Shown piece after piece: positions 1 through 7,713 of a stretch of DNA of 64,000 nucleotides. Position 1 is the stretch's first letter. Every line of letters starts with the position of its first letter. Origin of the DNA: a virus. The stretch is from positions 62,001-126,000 of the IMG/VR virus record IMGVR_UViG_3300032240_000659, one strand, 5' to 3'. The translations under genes and the position numbers were made by a program. The notes under the pieces were generated by a model, which did not search any database, was not told the origin of the DNA, and saw nothing but the letters and a program-made list of their open reading frames with translations.

Positions 1-634
1 GGCCTTCTGCATCATCGCGCAAGTTCTTTTTAGTGTTAGATGCCATAATAGCGGCAGCGGAATTAAGTCCTTCAACACCGCCAGCGGCCGTTGCCATTTT
101 TTGTCCTAGATCACTTTCAATAGTTTCTTGACTTAGTTTTAAGAATCGCTGATTAGCATCTTGTGCATTTAATCCAATGCCTGTTAAACTTGGGCCCATG
201 TCTTTGAGCAATTTTAAATTGCCGTCCATGGTCATACCGGCTGCTTTAGTTTGTGCGGCAAATTCTACAACATTATTTCCGCCAACGCCTTGCTTGCCAG
301 CTTGTGCTATATTTTCACGGCCTTGTTCTAATGTTTGAACAAATCCACCTAACGTTTTTCCAACACCTGGTGCAAAGCTAGCAAGATTGCTGAATACTGT
401 TGCCGCTTCTTTACCGTGTGCCCCAATACCCATAAAAGCAGATATGACGGGCGCGGCTGCTTTGCCTGTTTCTTTTAAGTTGTTATAAAAATCAGATAAT
501 GCAGATTTTTGGCTAGTATCCGTACCACTAGGTGTTCCGCTTGTGCTAGGCTTTGACCCAGAATTGCCCCCAAATACATTTTTCAATGCACCCTCAAATG
601 CGCCTTGCAACTCCGATAGTGAATAGTCAGCCAT
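1..634 (-). CDS. N-terminal part of a tail-length (tape-measure-like) protein, cut by the window edge
   Basis: An open frame reads on the minus strand from ATG at 634 to base 1 (211 codons) without a stop, so the gene continues outside the window. The visible part starts MADYSLSELQGAFEGAL, then has a Gly/Ser/Thr-rich linker (about residues 22-40), then Ala/Gly/Gln-rich helical sequence. A GGAAA ribosome site lies upstream of the ATG, and a late-promoter match lies 40 bases upstream. Low-complexity helical composition and position next to the gp26-like chaperone-type gene fit a tape-measure protein, which sets tail length. No family motif is visible, so the role is inferred from context. Confidence 0.5.
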   Translation of the reverse strand, partial: MADYSLSELQGAFEGALKNVFGGNSGSKPSTSGTPSGTDTSQKSALSDFYNNLKETGKAAAPVISAFMGIGAHGKEAATVFSNLASFAPGVGKTLGGFVQTLEQGRENIAQAGKQGVGGNNVVEFAAQTKAAGMTMDGNLKLLKDMGPSLTGIGLNAQDANQRFLKLSQETIESDLGQKMATAAGGVEGLNSAAAIMASNTKKNLRDDAEG

Positions 635-658
635 AATAAATTTCCAGAAATGTATGTA

Positions 659-667
659 TATAAATAC
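659..667 (+). promoter_or_regulatory. T4-type late promoter TATAAATAC
   Basis: TATAAATAC matches the T4 late promoter core (TATAAATA) recognised by gp55-bearing polymerase. It lies about 30 bases before the gp26-like ATG. A transcript starting just downstream would exclude the upstream in-frame ATG at 654, which supports the start at 696. Confidence 0.75.
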
Positions 668-672
668 CTATG

Positions 673-684
673 TTATATTTATCC
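673..684 (-). promoter_or_regulatory. Late promoter (minus strand) for the tape-measure-like gene
   Basis: Read on the minus strand this is GGATAAATATAA, the ATAAATATA variant seen before several late genes here. It faces the gene starting at 634. It sits only 6 bases from the plus-strand late promoter at 659-667, so the two late units diverge from overlapping promoters. Confidence 0.6.
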
Positions 685-695
685 GGAGTCCTATC

Positions 696-1523
696 ATGGC
701 CAATAACCCACTACAAAAGTATTTTCGTCAACCAAAAATTTTTATTAACTTGCCTAGTCACGGCATTTATAATAAAGAAGGAACACTCAACGGAGAGCCA
801 ACTAACATGCCAGTTTACGGTATGACTGGTATGGACGAAATTATTGTAAAGACTCCAGATGCATTGATGACCGGAGAAAGTACAGTTAAAGTTGTTGAAA
901 GTTGCTGTCCTACTGTTGCAGATGCTTGGGGTTTAAGTGTTTTAGATACTGATGTTATATTTGCAGCCATTAGAATTGCTACCTACGGAAACATATTAAG
1001 CCTGTCAAATACCTGCACAAATTGCAAGACAGACAGTGATTATGACGCAGATTTAAATAAAATCATTGATCATTTTGCAGCCTGTAAGTACGATAACACT
1101 ATTATAGTTGACAATTTAACAATCAAAACACAGCCGTTAACCTACAAACAAAGCACAGATTTCAGTTTAAAAAACTACGAATTACAACAAAAGTTAGCAC
1201 AAATACAGCAGATGGAGGATACTCCAGAACGTCAGCATAATATTAATTTACTATGGCAAGAACTTGCAGAAAGTCAAAAAAATGTATTTTCACTAACAAT
1301 TGAAAGTGTAGAAGTAGACGGAACAGTGGTTACTGAACGCGGTTATATCACTGAATGGTTAGCAAATTGCGATAAAAAGATTGTAGATGCTATCAAAGAA
1401 CACATTGAATCTAACAAACAACAATGGACTATGCCAAGATTTCCAGTTAAATGTGATCACTGCGGGCACGAAACAGAGTTACTACTTGATCTAGACCAAA
1501 GTAATTTTTTCGAATTAGCCTAA
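696..1523 (+). CDS. 26: gp26-like baseplate hub / tail assembly protein
   Basis: A 275-residue protein resembling the T4 gp26 baseplate family (T4_baseplate type). Two Cys pairs, CTNC near residue 107 and CDHC near 262, suggest a zinc-binding site. ATG 696 is chosen because GGAG precedes it by 8 bases and the late promoter at 659-667 lies just upstream; an in-frame ATG at 654 lies before that promoter. The gene ends in a run, T TTT TTC at 1505-1511, a canonical -1 slippery heptamer, just before the stop at 1521. In T4, gene 26 is followed by gene 51; here a gp51-like frame follows in -1. The family call rests on recognised sequence pattern, not a search. Confidence 0.75.
   Translation: MANNPLQKYFRQPKIFINLPSHGIYNKEGTLNGEPTNMPVYGMTGMDEIIVKTPDALMTGESTVKVVESCCPTVADAWGLSVLDTDVIFAAIRIATYGNILSLSNTCTNCKTDSDYDADLNKIIDHFAACKYDNTIIVDNLTIKTQPLTYKQSTDFSLKNYELQQKLAQIQQMEDTPERQHNINLLWQELAESQKNVFSLTIESVEVDGTVVTERGYITEWLANCDKKIVDAIKEHIESNKQQWTMPRFPVKCDHCGHETELLLDLDQSNFFELA
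1505..1511 (+). other. Candidate -1 ribosomal frameshift site (T TTT TTC)
   Basis: In the gp26-like frame the codons are TTT (1506-1508) and TTC (1509-1511), preceded by T at 1505. This is an X XXY YYZ heptamer on which both tRNAs could re-pair one base back. The -1 frame is open from 1505 to 1744. I see no obvious strong stem-loop just downstream. Confidence 0.6.
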
Positions 1524-1744
1524 TTAATACCCCGTTTGCTGAAATAGAAGCAAAGTTAGTTAGGCTAGACCAAGAAGTTAAGCAGTTTAAAACAGAATTG
1601 TTTAGACTTGCTTGGTACATGAGGGGAGGTGTTACTATCAATGACCTCCTATATACCTATAGTTTTGAAGATAGGCAAGCTATCTATACTGTTGTTACTG
1701 AAAATATGGAAACAACAAAAGAAACCCAACTACCGTTTATTTAA
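1505..1744 (+). CDS. 51: gp51-like extension in the -1 frame of the gp26-like gene
   Basis: The frame is open from just after a TAA at 1502-1504 to the stop at 1742-1744 (79 codons). It has no ATG with a ribosome site near its beginning; the first ATG is 38 codons in, within the recognisable sequence WYMRGG. The C-terminal part (WYMRGGVT, then a stretch ending ETTKETQLPF) resembles the small conserved protein after gp26 in marine T4-like phages, the gene 51 position in T4. It most likely appears only as a C-terminal extension of the gp26-like protein after a -1 slip at 1505-1511. The last 8 bases overlap the convergent gene ending at 1737. Confidence 0.65.
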   Translation, partial: FFRISLINTPFAEIEAKLVRLDQEVKQFKTELFRLAWYMRGGVTINDLLYTYSFEDRQAIYTVVTENMETTKETQLPFI

Positions 1745-2651
1745 AGTCTTTGAATAGAGGACGATCAAACTGAGACTGTTGACCGGTGTTGGCCGTTGAT
1801 CCAGTTCCAGTAGGGCCTTGGCTTGATGCGTCAATATCTTGTTGAGCAGTTGTAGCAGGATTTCCGCCCTGTCCTGCGTTATTTCCAGTACCTTGTTGTC
1901 CGTATCTTAGTTTATCGCTGAAAAATCCTAAAAGTGCATCTTCACCCCATGCACCTAAGTATCCAACAGCTTGTCCAAATATAGAACTTGCCATAAAATT
2001 AGCAATATCCTGTGCAACTTCTTTATTACTAACTAGCGCAACGGCTGCTAGTCCTCCACCTGTGCCTACAATATTAGTAAAAAAAGAACCAGCACGTTTA
2101 CTAAACATGCCAAAGAAAGAGCCTAACCATTTTCCAGGTTTTTGTCCAGCCCAGTTAGCAACTATTATACTAGCCCACTTGCCTATAAGCACTGCCATTT
2201 CTCTTCGATGATATTTCTCAAAGTCATCAGCTGTCGCTTGTCCTGAATCTAATAATTTTTGAGCTGCCTGCATATTATTATAATATGTCATCAAAGGTGC
2301 AACAAACATATATCCAAGATAGACATTTTTAAGTTTGTTAGCCCAGTCGGCAACGTTTCCTAATGATGCTCTAATTGCGGCAACATTGGCAGCATATTTG
2401 GCATCTGCAATTTTCTTGATGGCCAGTTGTTCAGCATCTGCCATTAATTTTGCATCTTGAGCTAGCTCTTTACCAACTAGACGGTTGGCTTCTTTTGCAG
2501 ATAATTTTCTACCACTTGCCGCCATAGCACTAGCTAGTTTCTCTATAGCTTGGGCACGATCACCTTTACCCAATAGCCATGCTCCGCCTTTAGCCAGAGC
2601 ACTGCCTAAGCCCTCATTAGTAGATTCTGAAATAACATCAACAATTTTCAT
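1737..2651 (-). CDS. Structural-type protein of unknown function with hydrophobic segments
   Basis: A 304-residue protein I do not recognise. It is Ala/Lys-rich and helical in residues 15-105. Hydrophobic stretches follow at about 108-122, 150-166 and 190-212, and a low-complexity Gly/Gln/Thr/Asn tail fills residues 250-298. The hydrophobic segments and polar tail fit a virion or injected protein, but no enzyme motif is seen. The start lacks a ribosome site, and a late-promoter-like AATAAATACA lies only 6 bases upstream, so the mRNA could be leaderless. It converges on the gp51-like frame with an 8-base overlap. Confidence 0.6.
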   Translation of the reverse strand: MKIVDVISESTNEGLGSALAKGGAWLLGKGDRAQAIEKLASAMAASGRKLSAKEANRLVGKELAQDAKLMADAEQLAIKKIADAKYAANVAAIRASLGNVADWANKLKNVYLGYMFVAPLMTYYNNMQAAQKLLDSGQATADDFEKYHRREMAVLIGKWASIIVANWAGQKPGKWLGSFFGMFSKRAGSFFTNIVGTGGGLAAVALVSNKEVAQDIANFMASSIFGQAVGYLGAWGEDALLGFFSDKLRYGQQGTGNNAGQGGNPATTAQQDIDASSQGPTGTGSTANTGQQSQFDRPLFKDFK

Positions 2652-2656
2652 AGTAA

Positions 2657-2666
2657 TGTATTTATT
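2657..2666 (-). promoter_or_regulatory. Late-promoter-like element directly before the 304-residue gene
   Basis: The minus strand reads AATAAATACA ending 6 bases before the ATG at 2651. If it works like other late promoters here, the transcript would begin at or very near the start codon. Confidence 0.45.
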
Positions 2667-2668
2667 AA

Positions 2669-2688
2669 AGAAGAACTTACGTTCTTCT
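2669..2688 (-). terminator. Hairpin, possible end of the 7653-3116 transcription unit
   Basis: AGAAGAAC, loop TTAC, GTTCTTCT form a perfect 8-bp stem. On the minus strand it is followed by a short TTTAATAAAT stretch. The T run is weak, so termination is only probable. Confidence 0.4.
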
Positions 2689-3115
2689 GTTCTTCGCTTT
2701 CGCTCGAACTGTTTTCTTTCTTTTTAATGATTATTAACGCGAAGCGTTTAAGATATTATCTAGATTGTTCAGTCACACTTTGCCCAGACCGGGCAAAAAT
2801 GAACATTATCTGAGTTGCACAATATCACTTAGCGTTACAGCATTACAGAGGCGGTCATCCGGTACCTCGAGCTGTGTCTTTATATGACGGCGGCTTACTA
2901 ACATACGCTAACATGCTAGCAAACGTGGGCTATTAACCCTCTTTTTGCCTTTAACTTTCCTTTAAACAACCAAACCGCGGCAGCTTTGCGATCCTCGTCC
3001 TGTTAAGGATGGTGGTTGAGTACTCTTAGCAGCCAGAGATTCCGTCCCTGCGATCCGAGATCCAGGTGTAGGGCGCACGATATTTGCTTGCGCTTGCTTA
3101 TACTGCTTAAGGAGC
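2689..3115. other. Non-coding stretch with strong local structure
   Basis: About 430 bases with no convincing gene on either strand. It appears richer in GC than its surroundings. A nested hairpin lies at 2766-2805. I looked for tRNA arms (a GGTTCGANTCC-like T arm with a matching acceptor) on both strands and saw none. It lies between the GIY-YIG nuclease gene and the 304-residue gene. It may hold an unrecognised RNA, an origin or remnants of an inserted element. Confidence 0.4.
2766..2805. repeat. Nested inverted repeat (two-stem hairpin)
   Basis: The outer arms are TGTTCA (2766-2771) and TGAACA (2800-2805). The inner arms are TTGCCC (2780-2785) and GGGCAA (2791-2796) around an AGACC loop. 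No T run follows on either strand, so it is not a standard terminator. Confidence 0.55.
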
Positions 3116-3547
3116 CTATGAATTTAATTTTTTTATATTGGAGCCGTGGACGCGAACTTGAATATGCCCGTTGTAATAGTCGTCGCTTTCAAGAACTTTA
3201 CGAGTAAATTGTTCTCTAGCTTCAACGTATGAGCACTCTGCCTTTGATGTACAGTAAAATAATATCTCTCTTGAGAAGTTATCTTTGCCTAATGTGTCTA
3301 TATCTGCCTGTAGATTAGGGCTTGATCCGTAATATTCTTGCCAATCACTGTCAATCTTACTTCTAATCTTCTTTTTTTTCTTAGTACCGTTTTTAAGTTT
3401 TACTGTTTTATAGGTTGTTTTAGAAAATTTGGCTAGTTTCTTGCCTATATATTTGCGTCCACTGATGAGATTTGTAATGATATACACGAACCCAACGCAA
3501 TCTTCCGGTAAAATTTCGACAATATTGTTTTGATAAGTCCATGACAT
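3116..3547 (-). CDS. GIY-YIG nuclease (Seg/homing-type)
   Basis: A 143-residue protein with the GIY-YIG core: GFVYIITN near residue 19 and KYIGKK near 32. A Lys-rich stretch follows (KNGTKKKKK), then YYGSS, and later an Arg/Glu helix (YVEAREQF) that would carry the catalytic Glu. The family comprises small phage nucleases related to Seg homing endonucleases; many cut DNA at specific sites and promote their own spread. It is the last gene of the gp55-47-46 unit and lies beside a structured non-coding region. The short C-terminus leaves little room for a separate DNA-binding domain. Confidence 0.75.
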   Translation of the reverse strand: MSWTYQNNIVEILPEDCVGFVYIITNLISGRKYIGKKLAKFSKTTYKTVKLKNGTKKKKKIRSKIDSDWQEYYGSSPNLQADIDTLGKDNFSREILFYCTSKAECSYVEAREQFTRKVLESDDYYNGHIQVRVHGSNIKKLNS

Positions 3548-3550
3548 GCT

Positions 3551-3814
3551 TTAGTTAGCATCATCTGTAGCCTTTGCCTGTTGTTTTTGAGCCTGTCTTT
3601 TTGCTTCTCGCTCTGCAAGAATTATTTCTTTTTCATCCATCCATTCGCGAATAACTACACGTCTAGCAGAACAAATTCGACGAATATCACTTAATATATG
3701 GCGCAACCGTATTGCGCTAGCTTTTGTGCCTTCGTTCATCCATGTTTGATTTTCCGCAAAGTATTTGCGAAATTCTGCTAACAGTTTATCGTGCAGGTCC
3801 TCGTCTTGATGCAT
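3551..3814 (-). CDS. Small conserved phage protein, basic and helical
   Basis: An 87-residue protein that I recognise only as a conserved-hypothetical type of T4-like phages. The sequence is predicted almost fully helical, with many Arg and Lys residues (RLRHILSDIRRICSARR in the middle, KRQAQKQQAK at the end), which could bind nucleic acid. It sits between the GIY-YIG gene (3-base gap) and the 76-residue membrane protein (stop/start overlap), so it is co-expressed with the gp46/gp47 genes. No function is claimed. Confidence 0.6.
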   Translation of the reverse strand: MHQDEDLHDKLLAEFRKYFAENQTWMNEGTKASAIRLRHILSDIRRICSARRVVIREWMDEKEIILAEREAKRQAQKQQAKATDDAN

Positions 3815-4044
3815 TACTTCTTATTGTCCTTGTCTAACATAGGAGCAATTTTTTCAATTTCATGCTCATGTGCAAAACGTGCTGGCGGGTTTACATGCCA
3901 ACTATCCGATGTAAAAATTCTAACTGGTTTCCAATACTTAGAAATCATATTATTGATAGCAATGATGCCAGCAACTACTACAATAAATCCTAGCATTGTT
4001 AAAATACTTCCAGCTAAAAATACTGCCGATTGATCCATATCCAT
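3814..4044 (-). CDS. Small single-pass membrane protein
   Basis: A 76-residue protein with one clear hydrophobic helix (about residues 8-31, with VFLAGSILTMLGF and VVVAGIIAI) and a charged C-terminal half carrying WHVNPPARFAH. The start overlaps the gp46 stop in a TAATG arrangement, so translation is probably coupled. The role is unknown; the family looks like an inner-membrane phage accessory protein. Confidence 0.6.
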   Translation of the reverse strand: MDMDQSAVFLAGSILTMLGFIVVVAGIIAINNMISKYWKPVRIFTSDSWHVNPPARFAHEHEIEKIAPMLDKDNKK

Positions 4045-5819
4045 TATTCTGTTACCTCTAAATCATTTGCGTACGAAGTAAAGCCATTTTCTTTAATAAC
4101 TTTAAGTACATTGTTCACACGTCCAATTAATTCGTCTTTGTGACTAATTAAAAATACGTTCTTTTTGCGTTCACGTGCTATTTTCTTAAGCACAGCTAAC
4201 GCACCTTCTACACCACTAGCGTCTAACCCGTTGTCAATAAGTTCGTCAATGAACAATAAGTTAATGCTTTGATATAAACTTTCCCATACGTCACGGAATG
4301 CCCACGACAATGATAAAATTAATCGATTACGCTCACCTCTCGACAAGTTATCAAAGTCTAGATCCTGCCCAAGTTGCATAATTTCTACAGTTAAATCATT
4401 TAAGAATGTAACTGTGTGAGGTAATCCCATCTTGTCCAAATAGTAAGTTAGTCTATTGTTCAAGTAGGCCAAGTTTTGATCTATAATCTTCTTGCGAATA
4501 AAGCTGTCTTTAGAAGTTAACAACTTGAGCAGAAACTCTTGATGTTCTTTTAATGTATTAAGTTCATTAACAGAATCCCAAGTAATCTCCTGCATAGCAG
4601 TATTTCTTAAATCGTCAATTTGTTCTTGATAAGGATCTGTTTCCCCTGCTTTGATTGTTAGTTGGGTTTCTAATGTCTGTATTGTATTTTGATGTTTTAA
4701 TGCTTGTTCTAAACTATCATAATATGTAGACGGGCGCCCATTAATATCACCAATAACACTTAACTCTTTGTTAATTTTGGCAAGGTCTGTTGTTACCTTG
4801 TTTAGATACTTGTTGGCTTCATCTAAATGTCCCTGTGCAGTAGCAGTCATTTCTTCATGTTTATGATCATGTAGTGCTTGTTCACAAGCATGACATGTTT
4901 TGTTTGCTAGACTTTCTAATTCTTTTGTATACTTTACAACACTTTTTTCAGCTTGCGCCATTGCGTTTTCTAAAGTAGCACGTTCTTTGTTTAAACTTTT
5001 AATTTTTGCAGATTGCTCATCATACACTTTTAGTTTTGCATGAGATTCTAACTCTGCATCTATGTCAACATTTTCAAGTTCAACAATGGCACGACCTATT
5101 TTTTCTAAATCAGTGTCGTGTTGAGTATTCCAAGCGTTTTGTCTAACAATTAATGCATCAATACTCTGTTGAATCTTCTCATTAGATTTTTTTGCAGCCT
5201 CGATATCTGCACTTTCTTGAAAAATAGAATCTTTAGTTTGTCGAATAAGTTCTTTAAGTGTTTCTGCCTTTTCAGATAATAACGTAACACCTAGCAGTTG
5301 CTCAATGATTGCACGTTGATCTGCGGCCTTCATTGACAAAAACGGCTCAGTATAAGTGTTTAATGCTATGATATGCTTGAACATATCATGACTCATACCA
5401 AGAAGTTCGTCTAAGTCTTTTTGAGTTTCTCTCATGTCGCCCTGAGCATCGTCACTTTCTTCGGCACCTTGTTCTTCGTTGTTAACGTAAAATTCCATTA
5501 TACTGGGTTTACGTCCCCTTTCAACCCGATAATCAATACCGTCTTTTTCAAACGTAAGTGTAACTAACATATTTTTATTGTTAATTTTATTGATTAGGTT
5601 ATCTTTTTTAATATTAGTAAGTGCATTACCAAACAATGCAAAACTTAATGCGTTAACAATAGTGGTTTTACCAGTACCATTACGGCTACCGCTGTCATCA
5701 CCGCCTTGGTCTAAGTTCTCACCTAGTACAAGAGTTAAGTTTTCTTGGGCAAAGTTTACCGCCTGAGTTTGATTACCCACACTCATAAAGTTTTTAACTG
5801 TTAGTTCTTTTATTTTCAT
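4044..5819 (-). CDS. 46: gp46-like recombination nuclease subunit (Rad50/SbcC type ATPase)
   Basis: A 591-residue SMC-type ATPase. The N-terminus has a Walker A region ending NGTGKTT (residues 47-53). Long coiled coils flank a zinc-hook motif CHAC near residue 308. The C-terminal part carries the ABC signature LSRGERNR near 490 and Walker B LLFIDE near 520. With gp47 it forms the Mre11/Rad50-like complex that resects DNA ends for phage recombination-dependent replication and degrades host DNA. A long acidic insertion (LDQGGDDSGS) precedes Walker A. The start overlaps the gp47 stop by 4 bases, so the subunits are made together. Confidence 0.93.
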   Translation of the reverse strand: MKIKELTVKNFMSVGNQTQAVNFAQENLTLVLGENLDQGGDDSGSRNGTGKTTIVNALSFALFGNALTNIKKDNLINKINNKNMLVTLTFEKDGIDYRVERGRKPSIMEFYVNNEEQGAEESDDAQGDMRETQKDLDELLGMSHDMFKHIIALNTYTEPFLSMKAADQRAIIEQLLGVTLLSEKAETLKELIRQTKDSIFQESADIEAAKKSNEKIQQSIDALIVRQNAWNTQHDTDLEKIGRAIVELENVDIDAELESHAKLKVYDEQSAKIKSLNKERATLENAMAQAEKSVVKYTKELESLANKTCHACEQALHDHKHEEMTATAQGHLDEANKYLNKVTTDLAKINKELSVIGDINGRPSTYYDSLEQALKHQNTIQTLETQLTIKAGETDPYQEQIDDLRNTAMQEITWDSVNELNTLKEHQEFLLKLLTSKDSFIRKKIIDQNLAYLNNRLTYYLDKMGLPHTVTFLNDLTVEIMQLGQDLDFDNLSRGERNRLILSLSWAFRDVWESLYQSINLLFIDELIDNGLDASGVEGALAVLKKIARERKKNVFLISHKDELIGRVNNVLKVIKENGFTSYANDLEVTE

Positions 5820-6829
5820 AGGCTATTATAAATTGCAAGTAGTGTATTCTTGTCAAATTGTTCAGAGTCGATGTTTATAATCTGACTTGATACAATTTGA
5901 TCTACACTTTCAAATGCTTGAATATCAATATTTGTATTAATTTCAACTTCTTTGCGTTCTGTGATTAAAGTAAGTTCTCTAATATCATAATCGGCAATAA
6001 ACTTTTCTTTAATAAAACTTGCTTCTTCGTATGTAATGTCAATGTCTAGTGTAACACGTAGATGTTGCTTGGGTTTAATTAAAGTATCAGCTTCGTCAAT
6101 GAGTTGGCTTAATTTTACTGTACGGAAAGTTGGCTGAGCCGGCCAAGAATGATATTCTGGAACTCCACCCCACTCTAATATCATCATACCTCGTTCATCG
6201 TCCCACGTATCTGCATAGTTGTGAGGAAACGCATTGCCAATATAGATCATATTGCCTTTTTGCTGACGCTTGTGAAAGTGTCCGCTAAACCCAAGCTCAT
6301 ATGATTTAAAACTTTCTAAATTAATTTCTCCATGATCCGGCATTTGAACCATAGCGTTCATAAAGAAGTTAGGTAATTCAAAGTGACCAAAGATATACTT
6401 GCCGCCTTTTTTGCCTACAGTCTTCCATTCGTCGCCAACCAGCCACGGGCATAGCGTAACGTTACCAATAGTAGTAGGCTCGTGTACAACTGTAATGCCA
6501 GGAATATACTTGCCAAACTCAACAGAGTGAATATCTCGTTTATCTTTATAATATAAATCATGGTTGCCAGGAAAAAAGTAAAAATTATTGAAGGCTTTAC
6601 CCAACTTTTCCAGGGCCCTAAGGCTATAGTCCATTGTAGTGATATTAAGACTATTGCGGTTGTGATGCCAATCACCCATAAAAATTCCTGTGTCACAGCC
6701 TTCCTCCTTGGCTTTGGCAATGTACCAATCTACAAAATCTTCACAGTCTTTGTTGTGAACACTACTATTTGACTTTAAGCCAAAGTGAATGTCTGTAAAA
6801 CAGGCAACTTTTTTAAACAAATTTGTCAT
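5816..6829 (-). CDS. 47: gp47-like recombination nuclease subunit (Mre11/SbcD type)
   Basis: A 337-residue metallophosphoesterase. Motifs come in family order: DIHFG (D13, H15), GDWHHNR (D53, H55), GNHD (88-91), GHFE and later SGHFHKRQ near residue 185. These residues bind two metal ions for DNA end cleavage. Its length matches T4 gp47. It lies between gp55 and gp46 with 4-base overlaps on both sides, the usual coupling in T4-like phages. The expected role is end resection with gp46 in the host cytoplasm. Confidence 0.93.
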   Translation of the reverse strand: MTNLFKKVACFTDIHFGLKSNSSVHNKDCEDFVDWYIAKAKEEGCDTGIFMGDWHHNRNSLNITTMDYSLRALEKLGKAFNNFYFFPGNHDLYYKDKRDIHSVEFGKYIPGITVVHEPTTIGNVTLCPWLVGDEWKTVGKKGGKYIFGHFELPNFFMNAMVQMPDHGEINLESFKSYELGFSGHFHKRQQKGNMIYIGNAFPHNYADTWDDERGMMILEWGGVPEYHSWPAQPTFRTVKLSQLIDEADTLIKPKQHLRVTLDIDITYEEASFIKEKFIADYDIRELTLITERKEVEINTNIDIQAFESVDQIVSSQIINIDSEQFDKNTLLAIYNSL

Positions 6830-7653
6830 TCTTGAGTCTCGTCAAAACGTTTCATAGCATTTGCGTGTTCACCTGCCCCGGTTCTGCTATAACTTGGATT
6901 CATACCGTTAATTTCTAAAATATCATCGCGGATATTTTGATTACGTTTTTCAATATTAATAACACGAACAAAGCTATTAGTCACAGCCGCAGTAAAATAA
7001 GCAAACGGATTGTCTGACTTGCTTTCGTCAAATTGTAAACCGATCTGTGCTAACTGTAAAATGGCTTGACCCTTCATTTCGTCATTATAAGTGTATCCGC
7101 GAACGTTACCGCGTGTAGCATATCGCTCACACAACTTAATCATCATGCGGGCTAATGTTGGTGTAATTTGTCCAGCATCTTTATCAAAGTAACCTGTTTC
7201 TAAGTCACCCTTCCAGTGCGATTTTCCAACACATACAAGTTCATCTTCTTCATTAAACTTCCAATGCTGAAATGGTGGAAAGTTAACTTTGTCTCTATGA
7301 TCTGCTAGACTTTTAGGGTTTTTCTTACGTGTATTGTTAAGTGGAATGTGATCAAATGTCATAATCCTAAACACTAAATCTGTTTTAGGAATCTTTTTGT
7401 AATCAACTTCACAATCAGCCTGTTTGACCTTTGCACCAGCGGCTTTTCTACGTTGGTAATCTTCATCACCTAGTCTTTTTGCCTGTGCTCGTTTAGCTTC
7501 TGCAATAGTTCTAATGTTAATCTTTTCTAAGTTAGGGAGAATAATGTCATATTGATGGTATTTTGGATCTGTAAAACTACAATATGTGCTTTTACTTCTG
7601 TGTATCTCCGCTAACATGTCTTTGTTATTCAAATAATTTACTTTTATTGTCAT
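6826..7653 (-). CDS. 55: gp55-like sigma factor for late transcription
   Basis: A 275-residue protein. Its C-terminal region (about 189-246) matches the sigma region 2-like core of T4 gp55, including SDNPFAYFTAAVTNSF and a following basic IEKRNQN stretch. It is longer than T4 gp55 (185 residues) because of a basic N-terminal extension with an Arg/Lys-rich helix near residues 55-80. It should direct host core polymerase to ATAAATA-type late promoters, several of which occur in this window. ATG 7653 has AGGAA upstream. It is the first gene of the unit that starts at the palindrome-bearing sigma-70 promoter at 7676-7704. Confidence 0.88.
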   Translation of the reverse strand: MTIKVNYLNNKDMLAEIHRSKSTYCSFTDPKYHQYDIILPNLEKINIRTIAEAKRAQAKRLGDEDYQRRKAAGAKVKQADCEVDYKKIPKTDLVFRIMTFDHIPLNNTRKKNPKSLADHRDKVNFPPFQHWKFNEEDELVCVGKSHWKGDLETGYFDKDAGQITPTLARMMIKLCERYATRGNVRGYTYNDEMKGQAILQLAQIGLQFDESKSDNPFAYFTAAVTNSFVRVINIEKRNQNIRDDILEINGMNPSYSRTGAGEHANAMKRFDETQE

Positions 7654-7675
7654 GCGAACGTTCCTATGTTGTGCT

Positions 7676-7704
7676 ATTATAAACTACGTAGTTTATAAAG
7701 TCAA
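7676..7704 (-). promoter_or_regulatory. Sigma-70-type promoter with a palindromic spacer, before gp55-47-46
   Basis: On the minus strand: TTGACT (7704-7699), a 17-base spacer, TATAAT (7681-7676). A perfect 22-base palindrome (half-site TTATAAACTAC, 7677-7687, mirrored in 7688-7698) covers the spacer and most of the -10 box. This looks like an operator. The plus-strand late promoter for gp48 begins at the -35 box, so early and late promoters diverge from shared bases. Confidence 0.75.
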
Positions 7705-7713
7705 ATAAATATA
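7704..7713 (+). promoter_or_regulatory. Late promoter of the main virion cassette
   Basis: AATAAATATA lies 20 bases before the gp48 ATG at 7734, with GAGG as ribosome site between them. It matches the ATAAATATA consensus seen at 13266, 33367 and 39575. Confidence 0.7.

Noticed and set aside
2485-2727. Plus-strand open frame over the start of the 304-residue gene
   Set aside because: It runs antisense to a well-supported minus-strand frame, has no ribosome site, and its composition is that of a reverse-strand shadow.
2690-3115. tRNA or tmRNA in the non-coding stretch
   Set aside because: No acceptor stem with matching D and T arms was found on either strand; the hairpins found do not fit a cloverleaf.
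3016-3207. Plus-strand open frame of 63 residues in the non-coding stretch
   Set aside because: It is Arg/Cys-rich, lacks a ribosome site and runs into the antisense of the GIY-YIG gene.
6415-6720. 101-residue hydrophobic frame inside gp47
   Set aside because: It lies in a different frame of the same strand as gp47, which has all its family motifs; the frame is a by-product of AT-rich codons.
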